Shown: in pieces, positions 55,800-64,000 of the stretch | How positions within the stretch are numbered: position 1 is the stretch's first letter | Layout of the letters: the number at the start of each line of letters is the position of its first letter | Assembly (NCBI GenBank): GCA_035578905.1 | Contig: JAQJVL010002621.1 | Span: forward strand, 1-64,000 | From: Stictocephala bisonia | Taxonomy: Eukaryota; Arthropoda; Insecta; Hemiptera; Membracidae | DNA length: 64,000 nucleotides | Reading direction: 5' to 3' | Program-made: the position numbers and the translations under genes | The notes under the pieces: generated by a model | Database searches by the model: none | Told to the model about the DNA's origin: nothing | The model's input: only the letters and a program-made list of their open reading frames with translations

Positions 55800-57179
55800 G
55801 CAATTTTTTACTTTATCTCTATTGTAATGTTTCCTTTGACATTTTAAATTTACTAGTTATTATGACATGAATGTTCGTAAAGACATTTTACCAATATATT
55901 ATGACATAGGTTTTAATGAAAAGATGAGCTCTTAAGTACACCGTTAATAGATAAAACAGTTTCATCATTGTTCAGATTTGTACAACTCCTTTTGAATAAT
56001 ATTTATTTTGTGGCATTTAACTTGTTGTAACTCTTTTATTGTCTGGTTTAATTTACCCTGAAACTGTAACAGGAACAGGGGTGTATTCTCAACATATTCA
56101 GTAGAGTAGCTCTTGATTAAAAACCAATTATGCCCACGTACAGGTTGTTCCCAAACAAATAGCATAATTGATTAATGTTGTCATTCATAACCATAACAAA
56201 TATACGACCAATCAAAATAGTTTTCATAATTGTTTACTGTAACTGACGAACGAGTAAGCCATTTATATTTTTGACAATCATTAATACACTATTTATTTAT
56301 TGTTTGTTGCGTGATAAGTGAAATTAACTAAGATTGAACCACTGTACGTGTATTGTTGAGCGGGAGGGTCAAAACCACTGTTCGTGAATGGGTGTGTCAA
56401 TACCACTGTCACTGTACGGACGTGTACACTGTGATGTACATCAATGATATAGTATCCAATTTGACAGACATAAATTTTACTATGTTTTATGCTGAGAAAA
56501 TTGAGTTGGTACAAAATGCCTTTTATACCTGTGAAATAAAAATTGAATAGTTTTAAAGTTTAGCACAAAGACAAACTAAAATCACGAATATTAACCAGAT
56601 GTTTTAATGTCCAACATCAATAAGCTACGTACCCAGTGGTCTACAACCTGTTTTGAAAACAATAACATAACCTCAACTCTCAGTTGACTGTTTTTAAAGC
56701 ATTAGATGTTCGCATTCACCAAATTATTTTACTTCGTGAACATTCGGCCACTTGCTCTTTAGCTAGTGAAACCAAGTGGCCTATACAAATTTATTGGTCC
56801 CTCCCGCCCTCACCCACAGCTAATATCATTGGCGAGGATGGCTCCTCAACCGACAATCCTCAAGGCAAAGAGCTGCTGCGCTCAACTATGCAACTGACTG
56901 TGGCATTGTTTGGTTCGTTATTATTTATTTAATATTAAAGAATAGCAGTTTTGTTATAAGAGAGTGATGTTATTGTAGCGGTAATACTTAAGGAAATGTT
57001 TAAAAAGTATATGACAATTAAAGAAAAACTTACCGGAGCTTCGCAGCTAGCCCTGAGAAAACGTCCATGAACAAGAATCTTAATTACAATAGTAATCTAA
57101 CGAAAGAGATGGTAAGAATATCGTAGAATGTGCTAAAAGTAAAATATCAACTATAGTATATTTGACAGTCAGAGTAATG
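55800..57179. other. No supported gene; degenerate minisatellite inside
   Basis: A+T-rich. 56338-56420 holds two to three diverged minisatellite units in reverse orientation (aaccactgtacgtgtattg...). Minus-strand 56165-55965 is open and somewhat protein-like but unrecognised, as is 56684-56932 on the plus strand. Confidence 0.4.
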
Positions 57180-57189
57180 AAATTTATTT

Positions 57190-57258
57190 TAAAGTGAAGG
57201 AGGGGGCCACATGGTAAACTTTGCCCCGGGGCCACCAAAAGTTTCTGGGCGGCCCTGA
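57190..57258 (-). repeat. hAT-like terminus cutting the LINE
   Basis: Reading on the minus strand from 57258: cagggccgcccagaaac, then ttggtggccccggggc. 'CAGGGCCG-CC' is a frequent hAT terminus. LINE ORF2 similarity stops exactly here. No matching opposite end was found. Confidence 0.35.
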
Positions 57259-58612
57259 ACGCATGCAACATTTCCTGGTCAGTGATGTGAGGGAGAACAA
57301 GACAGCCTATGCCTGAGTGAACAGGTGAGTCGAGCGCTTGCTGGACCAGCTGATTGCAGTCAAGAGTTGACTCATCGTAGACAGTCCTGAAATATCGTGC
57401 AAACGCCTCCGCTATCTCAGCGCTGCCCTCCACCTCCTCACCATCCAGAGTCATTGCTGTAGGCTTGTTATCTGTCGACCTTAGCCTCCCTACTGCACTC
57501 CAAAACAAAGCTGGATTGTTAACTACGTCCCTTTCAACTCTAGTTGTAAAATTTAAATAATCAGTTTTTAATACTCTGTTTTGATTCAGCTCTACAGCGT
57601 TTAAATTCATCCAAAAAATTAGCATATTTATACTTTTTTGTAATTCTTACGAGCCTTTTCCTTTCTTTTAATAATACTAATAGTATTAAATGAATATCAC
57701 TGGGGATATTTAGATTTCCTAGGCTTTATCAAAGGAACATGTAAATTAATAATTGAATACAGTATATCATAAAAAATGGCAACTCCTTCATTAATATTAT
57801 GACAATCCATAACTTCAGACCAATTGACATTACGTATTGAGTTGTACAAACCTAAATAATCACCTCTTTTAAAATTATACTGATTATCCCCATAGTTTGG
57901 TGAACACATAAACTTAGTAGTATGTAAATCGTGCAATTCAAACAAGATGGATAATGCAGGATGATAACGATCTAATTTGACAATGTGATCTTCCTCTAAT
58001 ACATTTAAATCACTTATATCAGTTAAAACTAAATCTAGGGTTTTACTAAGAAAATTTACAATATTGTTCTTTAGTTTTAGATTATAAATGTTCATAAAAA
58101 ATGACAATTGTTTACATATTTTCCCCCCCCCCGTCAGTTAACTTAAATGAAATTCCCGTGATTGGCAAGTTAAAATCCCCTAAAATTAAAATTTTTTCAT
58201 TGTTAAAATTATACAATTCAAGACTATCAAAAAATCTTTTATACAGATCCAAAGCAGAGTTAGGAGGAAAATATACCAGCCCTAAAATGATTGAAAAAGA
58301 CTTGGATAAACTTATTCTAACCCACAAATTTTCTCCCTCACTATCAATATAATTAAGACGAACAGATTTTATATTATTCTTAACAGCTAATAGAATCCCA
58401 CCACCCATTACATTAAATCCACTACGATCCTTCCTATAGATATTATATCGGTCATCAAATAATTCAGAATTACATATTGAATCATTAAGCCAAGTTTCAG
58501 TTATTGCAACAATTTCATAATTATTATTCATGATACCTAGCCTAAAGGGAAGCGTTTTTGTCCTAAGCCCTCTAACATTTTGATAAAACATATTTATATC
58601 CCTAGAACCCAT
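57259..58612 (-). pseudogene. LINE ORF2, endonuclease and linker (frameshifted)
   Basis: 58612-58112: APE-type endonuclease with 'NMFYQNVRGLRTK' (Asn), 'VAITETWLND' (Glu), 'YNIYRKDRS' and 'ILILGDFNLP' (Asp and Asn); the C-run at 58128-58137 marks a frameshift. 58107-57697 carries the end of the endonuclease ('TLDLVLTDISDLNVLEE', 'HPALSILF'). 57625-57259 is the linker before the RT ('NNPALFWSAVGRLR', 'EIAEAFARYFRTVY', 'LPHITDQEMLHAFRA'). One stop and at least two frameshifts. It is cut off before the RT by a hAT-like end at 57258. Confidence 0.75.
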
Positions 58613-60216
58613 TTAGAATGAATAATTGTTGGTAATTAGGTACTAAACAAAGCACATGCAAATAAGTTATGTCTAAGTAAATATAAGTTATATAATAAAA
58701 GCTCTTAAATAGACTATATCGCAACAACATCATATAATTAACATAAAAAAAAGAAAATAATTTAAAGAGTGCAGGCTTATAAATAAACAGGCAAAAGTTA
58801 AAATAGATAGTTTGATTACAGTGAGTGTACCTTTATGATCTAATTATGGTATCAGCCTTGGAGGAGGCGTGAGCCTCAGCTTCCGCTCCTGGTTCCGGCT
58901 TCCTCCTAGTTCCATGGGAGATGGTGGATCTCAGCCGATGCAGGTCCAACTGGTCTTCAATCAGCACAGGCTTGTCTTCTTCGGATTTTCGGAGAAAGAT
59001 TTTCCCAGCGGCAGTCATCCAAGTGAACTTGAATTGAAGATCGGCTTTAAGCTTCCGAGTCTCACTCCAGAGAATCCTGGTTTCCCGCGTCATAGACAAA
59101 TTGATGTACACAGTAGGCTGATTGGAGAAACCCACGTTAGACGCGGAGAACCCCTTCTTCTTGATGGCCAGGCGCCTCATTTGATCCATGTCAATCCTGC
59201 GACAGAACTTGACGATGATATTCCTCGGACCAGTCCTTCCAGGCACGGCTGACAGGCCGTGAGCGGCGCCAATCATCCATGGCTCCAGCTTGAAACCCAA
59301 GACACCGGCGACAGCAGTCACTAGATCATACACATTTTCCATCCTAGTTTCTGGAATCCCCAGGATTTCAAGACAGTTGCATCTTGAGTATTGAGCACTC
59401 ACATTTGCCCTCTTCTTCAAATTTGCAACTTCTTGTTTAAGCTTATTATTTTCACATTTAAGCTCATCAATATCTCTGCCCTGGACATTAAATGTACTTT
59501 TTGTTTCACCCAACTCAGTTTTAACTCCATTGATCTGTTCTGAATAAAATTCTAATGTTTTAGTAATATCAGCTTTAAACTCCTTGTTGTCTGTCTTAAT
59601 AGAATTGATATCAGTTTTCATCGATGCACTGTCCTGTTTAATAACAGAAATTTGAGAAATTATTAACCTGTTAACGAGTGAAGCAAAATGATCCCAAATG
59701 AGTACGGACGTCTTTGAACGTCTGTGCCCAAATGAGTATGGTCGTCTTTAGACGTCCCTAATATTTATTTTAAATTTCAGCTATAATTAAATGTCGATGT
59801 AAGTGTATGAACTTCCATATGATACCCGCATCCTATTGGCCACCAATGGGACTACAGCTGTACTTTAGTCAGCTGATAAATGACGCTTCAATGCCAGCTG
59901 TAGTGTTTCCCTCGCATTTTCGTTGCGCGCCAAATCTGTTTCTCCTCGTGTCTAACCTTATTGCGTTCTGCTATATTTACGTTTCGTTCATCTATAGTAG
60001 GCCTAATTACATTTGGTATTTTGCCAGTGTGATATTTTGTTTATTTGTATATAGTTATCTTGTAAGTGTTACAAAGTAGTTGTATTTAGTTATTTTCAGC
60101 GTTGTACAGTAAAATATATATTTTCTTTTCCGTGTTGTATTGTAAATATGTTAAAAAGTTTGTCAGTGTTGTACAGTAATTAGTTAATTTTATTCATCAG
60201 TGACTTATTTATTACA

Positions 60217-62101
60217 ATGGACTCTAACAAGCGATATTTAGATCGAAGTGATGATATTCGTGAAGCAATATTTAGTGACAGAGAGGACGATTCACTGCTA
60301 GACAACTATGGTGAAGTAATTGGATCTGATGTGGATAGCTTGGGCTCAGAGTATGAATCAAGTGATGAGAGAGAGTATAATACATTTGACGAAAGTCTGC
60401 CTTCACACGATCATTCAAATGGCGAGTCATATGTTGTAAATAATGTAGAAATGGAAGAAAATAATACTCAACCTCTAATAATTGATGATGATGTTGCTGA
60501 ACAAATGTCAAATAATATTGATCTTTGTCCTGTTTGTAAATGGCACCACGATGACGATTTTCATCCTAAGATAAATAACTTTGATTCATCCAAATCTAAA
60601 GTACTTATATTTGACGAACTAAAAGAAACTGATTGGAAAGAAATAGATTTTTTCCATGAAATTTTTGATTTTGATTTTATTTCACATATAGCTGAAGAGA
60701 CTAATAAATATTATAAAGAGTGTTGTAAAGGCGTTTTGTCTGAATACTCTAAATTAACCAAATGGGTACCAACAAATGCTGATGAACTGTATTGTTTTCT
60801 AGCTACGTCCTTGCTTATGTCTCACTGCAAAAAAAATTGCAGTAAAACAATATTGGTCAACAGATCCTCTAATTGAAACACCGATTTTTTCAAAATTATT
60901 TTCTCAAGATAGATACCTGTTATTACGACACTTATTACATTTTGATGATAACAGCAAATCCACAAGTAAAGATAAATTATATAACATTAGGACAGTTATT
61001 GAGACATTGAGGAAAAAATTTAGTTCTGTATTATATCCTGGTAGAAATTTAGTAATTGACGAAAGTCTAATGTTTTGGAAGGGGAGACTTTCCTTCCGTC
61101 AATATTTGCCAAATAAAAGAAAACGTTTTGGCATAAAATTATTCGTTCTGTGTGATTGTGAAACTGGGACAGTTCTTGATTTCATTGTCTACACAGGAAA
61201 AGGAACTGATATTGAACATGGGAATGAGTTGAACTGGAATTGAACTGGAATTGAACATGGGAAGGAGAGCTGTCTTCTAGTCATAAAAACTTTAATGATG
61301 CCTTACTTGAATAGTAATCATATAATATTCATGGATAATTGGTATAGCAGTCCAACTTTATTTGAGTAGCTTATTCAAAATGGAACAAGGGCTTGTGGAA
61401 CAGTAAATCCAATCAGGAAAAATCTTCCATGTTTACCGAAAAAGATGAAAAAGGGGGAAGTTGTCGTACGTCACACAGAAAACATACTAACAGTAAAGTG
61501 GTGTGACAAGCGCCCAGTAACGGTTTTATCTACCGTTGATCGACATGAAATGGTGTCTGTTGATACCAAATCAAAAAACAATGTACTAAAACCTAAATGT
61601 ATTGTGAACTATAACGCAAATATGGGAGCAATAGATAAGAGTGATATGATGATGTCATATAACGACTACCAGAAAAACCATCAAGTGGTATACAAAATTA
61701 TTTTTACACTTGTTGGACATTGCTGTACTAAATTCATACTACTTGTATAAACAAATGATGAAACTAAAATCACCAAATACTAAAATACATTTGATGGACT
61801 TCAGGTTGAATCTAATACGACAATTATTAGAAACACATATGTTACCCAGAGAGGAGGCAGCTGTTGCACGCCCGGTGAGTGGTGACAAACAGGCGCTACG
61901 TCTGTCTGGCCGCCATTTCATGCGACCACTCCCAATGAGAGAGGGTGGAGCCAAAAGAAAACAACAGAAATGTTTTGTATGCACTCATACTACACGGAGG
62001 GCTTCACAGCGCAAAGACACGGCCTATGAGTGCTCCAAATGTGAAGTTGCACTTTGCATTTACCCATGTTTCGTACAATTTCACACAATGGAAAAATTTT
62101 A
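60217..62101 (+). pseudogene. piggyBac transposase (copy D), few frameshifts
   Basis: ATG at 60217; acidic N-terminus (residues 1-100). An extra A in an A-run at about 60828-60835 shifts the frame. The catalytic region follows: 'NLVIDESLMFWKGRLSFRQY' (first Asp, about 61048), 'KRKRFGIKLFVL', then a small tandem duplication near 61225-61258 (gaactggaatt repeats) that causes a second break; 'IFMDNWYSSPTLFE' (second Asp, about 61330) followed by an in-frame TAG; 'YNANMGAIDKSDMMMSY' (third Asp, about 61640); a frameshift near 61690; then the C-terminal Cys/His finger (61970-62070). Lesions are few and mostly slippage-type. Inactive as read. Confidence 0.85.
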
Positions 62102-62282
62102 ATTTTGCTAATTATAATCACAGTTTCCACCATTTTGATTTATAAATATTACCATATTGTATCTTAAATTACTATTTTTAATAAAGTATAACAGTTTATT
62201 AATAATTTTAGATTTTTTTTTTTCGTACTCCCTGGGGTCACTCTAATGGTGAATGCTGCACTCACTAACAGTATGGAAATAT

Positions 62283-62300
62283 GGACGTCTTAAGACGTCC
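62283..62300. repeat. Perfect 18-bp subterminal palindrome of piggyBac D
   Basis: ggacgtcttaagacgtcc is self-complementary and sits 15 bp inside the right terminus; imperfect copies lie at 59706-59722 and 59740-59757 near the left end. Confidence 0.65.
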
Positions 62301-62412
62301 GCACTCCTCAACAGGTTAAATCTAACTTTTCTTCAATTGATTTGATATCACTGGCACTCTGAGCACGGGTTCGCACAGTTTTGTTGTTGTCAGGCGGTGT
62401 AGGTAGAGGCAT

Positions 62413-62768
62413 GGTAGGTACAGACGACAGTTCTGACTAATAACAGCTGACAACAGACGACAAACAACAGACGGCTTGATGCGCACGCACTCAGCCCAGA
62501 CCACGCTACGAGTCAGCTCCCCGAGCAACTAACCTCAAACACTACACTCGGTAGTGAACTATAAATATATCAAGGTTTGAATCAAACTTACGTAAAACTG
62601 TTTACAACTTAAGAGGCACTGGTGTGTAATAAACAAGTAGATATCAACTTGAAAGAATCACTCTCAATAAAAACCTTGTTAAAACTATAAGAACAGGGAG
62701 CCGAAACAACTAACGTCTATTCCACTGGCATGCTAGCAGACGATGTTAATGTTCTAATGCATCAGTTA
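62413..62768 (-). other. LINE 5' UTR / upstream region
   Basis: Upstream of the LINE ORF1 start on the minus strand. GC-richer than its surroundings to about 62560, as expected of a LINE 5' UTR with an internal promoter, but I see no defining motif. The LINE 5' end must lie between here and the hAT start at 62769. Confidence 0.4.
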
Positions 62769-62787
62769 TAGGGATGGGTAGTAAACA

Positions 62788-62960
62788 ACTAAACGGTTGT
62801 TTCACAACAGTTGTGAGGACTAAACGGTTGTGTAACTAAACGGTTGTCTAACTCAAGTAGTTGTCAGTTGAGTAGTTGACAACGACGAGAACACACAACT
62901 GGCTAACTGGCAACGGCGAACAACTGTCAGACACAACGGCACAACGACAACGTCGACAAC
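62788..62960 (+). repeat. hAT subterminal repeat cluster
   Basis: Three copies of actaaacggttgt (about 62788, 62821, 62837) and several gttgt/acaac half-sites in both orientations. Clusters like this are transposase-binding sites in other hAT elements; that role is inferred here. Confidence 0.65.
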
Positions 62961-63302
62961 GCTCTTACTTATTGCACAGTACTTTAGTTGCATATTCTGC
63001 CGCTACAGCTGTTGGGCGTAGCAGCACTAAGCAGCTCTAGCCGTTCTGTTCCCGCGCTAACCTCCAACCATACCATCACCATCTAAAAACTGTGTACTTC
63101 CGTTCTATTTAACTCATTTATAGTGTTTTAATATTTTATTTCTTGTTTAGTTCTTGTTATTTACTTCTATATATTCATTAAAACCACGGTAAGCCTTAAA
63201 TAGTTTTATTGTTTAACAACTTTAATCCTTAAATAGTTTTAAAACATATATTGCTTAAAAATCGTTAATCCTTAATACTGTTGTTGTTGTTAAAAATCAA
63301 CC

Positions 63303-64000
63303 ATGAGTAAGCGACCCAGGACTAGCTCGATGTGGAACTATTTTAAAATATCTGATCAAAATGCAAAAATTGCTCAGTGTGATATGTGTGGACTAAAATT
63401 GTCATTTAGGTCTACTACTACAAACTTAAAAACCCATGTAACAAAGAAGCACCCCACTGTAAATCTTGATGTCCCCAGAAATGACTTGATCCAAGTTCCT
63501 CAAACTCGCCCTGTTGAAGCCGTCCTAACAATTTCAGCTGCCTCAACTGAGAGTCTTTCCAATAGGCCTTCTACATCTATTGATAATAACTATAGCGCCA
63601 CCACAAACCCACCTCTCCCGGGACCTTCACAAAGTGCATCCACTGATAGGACGAGACAAATGGACATAACCAATTTCGTTCCAAGAAAAATAAACCATGG
63701 CCAGAAAAGAAAGTTAGATAAATTGCTGTTGGGCCTTTTTTCAAAAGACTTACAACCTTTTAGAGTCGTAGAAGACGTGGGATTTAAGGCCTTTGTACAG
63801 GAACTAAATCCTTCATATAAAATGCCTGACAGGAAAACTATATCTAAAAGTCTTGTTCCTGCAGCATACGAAGAGTGTAAGGCTAATGTAATTAGTGAAT
63901 TAAAGAATGTAAGTCATGTTACTTTAACCTCTGATTGCTGGTCTTCCTGTGCCCAGGATAGTTTTCTTGCTTTGACAGCTCATTTTGTAACAGAAGACTT
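63303..64000 (+). CDS. hAT transposase, BED zinc finger type, 3' partial
   Basis: ATG at 63303 and no stop through the window end (232 codons). Residues 8-55 form a BED-type zinc finger: aromatic 'MWNYFK', 'AQCDMCGLKL' (C-x2-C), 'TTTNLKTHVTKKHP' (H-x4-H). A Pro/Ser/Thr-rich linker follows, then 'MDITNFVPRKI', 'LFSKDLQPFRVVEDVGFKAF', 'PSYKMPDRKTIS' and 'HVTLTSDCWSS', the last holding the first catalytic Asp of the hAT RNase H fold. This is the ZBED1/Tam3-like order. It catalyses cut-and-paste transposition of the element. Possibly intact; the rest lies beyond 64000. Confidence 0.88.
   Translation, partial: MSKRPRTSSMWNYFKISDQNAKIAQCDMCGLKLSFRSTTTNLKTHVTKKHPTVNLDVPRNDLIQVPQTRPVEAVLTISAASTESLSNRPSTSIDNNYSATTNPPLPGPSQSASTDRTRQMDITNFVPRKINHGQKRKLDKLLLGLFSKDLQPFRVVEDVGFKAFVQELNPSYKMPDRKTISKSLVPAAYEECKANVISELKNVSHVTLTSDCWSSCAQDSFLALTAHFVTED

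Larger units (their letters stand above)
59667..62315 (+). mobile_element. piggyBac-family DNA transposon, copy D
   Basis: TTAA at 59663-59666 and 62316-62319. Terminal inverted repeats cctgttaacgagtg and, read inward, cctgttgaggagtg (12 of 14). Subterminal palindromes built on ggacgtct/agacgtcc lie at 59706-59722, 59740-59757 and 62283-62300. 2649 bp with a single plus-strand transposase. Inserted in LINE ORF1, on the opposite strand. Confidence 0.92.
58833..62412 (-). pseudogene. LINE ORF1, split by piggyBac D
   Basis: Minus strand: ATG at 62412-62410, about 31 codons to the TTAA at 62316-62319, then, beyond the piggyBac insertion, the frame resumes at 59666 and runs to a stop at 58833. 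Order: a Pro/Thr N-terminus, a long coiled coil (59666-59410, heptad-like 'DIDELKCENNKLKQEVANLK'), an RRM-like fold with 'NCLEILGIPE' and 'VYINLSMTRETRILWSETRK', and a basic tail. This matches LINE ORF1 proteins that bind RNA (Transposase_22-like). Counting one TTAA, both halves are in the same frame with no stop, so ORF1 was intact when piggyBac D landed. Confidence 0.8.
62769..64000 (+). mobile_element. hAT-family DNA transposon, 5' part (runs off the window)
   Basis: Starts tagggatgggtagtaaac, a typical hAT terminus ('TAGGG-TGGG'), preceded by atcagtta as the likely 8-bp target. 62788-62960 contains repeated subterminal motifs: actaaacggttgt three times, plus variants gtagttgtcagttgag and caactggctaactggcaac. 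The transposase ORF starts at 63303 and is still open at 64000. The right end is outside the window. Confidence 0.8.

Noticed and set aside
55647..55847. 66-codon ORF as a gene
   Set aside because: It overlaps the right end of a possible pogo-type miniature element and is not protein-like.
1..64000. tRNA, rRNA, riboswitch or bacterial operon signals
   Set aside because: None seen on either strand; the coding content is eukaryotic transposons and relics throughout.

Overview
This window is eukaryotic and almost certainly from an arthropod; a hemipteran-like insect is my best guess, but that is inference. Evidence: strongly A+T-rich intergenic DNA, no operons or ribosome binding sites, polyadenylation-type signals, candidate spliced exons, and a very dense load of insect-type transposable elements (piggyBac, pogo/Tigger, Tc1/mariner relatives, P element, hAT, non-LTR and Gypsy-type LTR retrotransposons) plus an endogenous densovirus-like element. 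I see no bacterial genes, rRNA, tRNA or CRISPR array. The only host-gene evidence is two candidate exons on the minus strand (42755-43036, fibronectin-III-like, and 27284-27420), so much of the window may be intron.

Layout. 1-12477: relics (a broken multicopy ORF, LINE 3' ends, P-element and hAT fragments, a pogo-type terminus) around two TTAA-flanked piggyBac copies (A 2253-4521, B 6041-9165). 12482-25784: a third piggyBac (C) split inside its transposase by a 10.7 kb Gypsy-type LTR retrotransposon (13726-24463). Roughly 12720-22060 of this block has inflated homopolymer runs, which I read as a corrupted assembly consensus. 27960-28856: a TTAA-flanked block packed with short palindromes.

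29571-41942: two inverted copies of a decayed ambisense densovirus-like sequence. Copy 1 carries an apparently intact mariner-superfamily transposon; copy 2 carries a pogo/Tigger element. Each copy supplies the empty site for the other's insertion. Between them lies a 553-bp tandem array (34358-36686). 43438-47156: degenerate mariner, Gypsy integrase and P-element transposase. 48895-52337: a transposon with roughly 420-bp terminal inverted repeats holding a dead transposase and a nested smaller element. 52915-62720: minus-strand LINE sequence. One LINE has ORF1 split by piggyBac D (59667-62315) at TTAA so cleanly that the flanking frames rejoin. A 36-bp minisatellite abuts its reverse transcriptase and recurs at two other places. 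62769-64000: the 5' end of a hAT transposon with an open BED-finger transposase running off the window.

The genes do not form a pathway. What the window offers is nested insertion history, paired copies that date events, one probably intact transposase (29880-30968), one possibly intact (63303 onward), and a recurring terminal architecture in all piggyBac families: a family-specific palindrome just inside each TTAA end.
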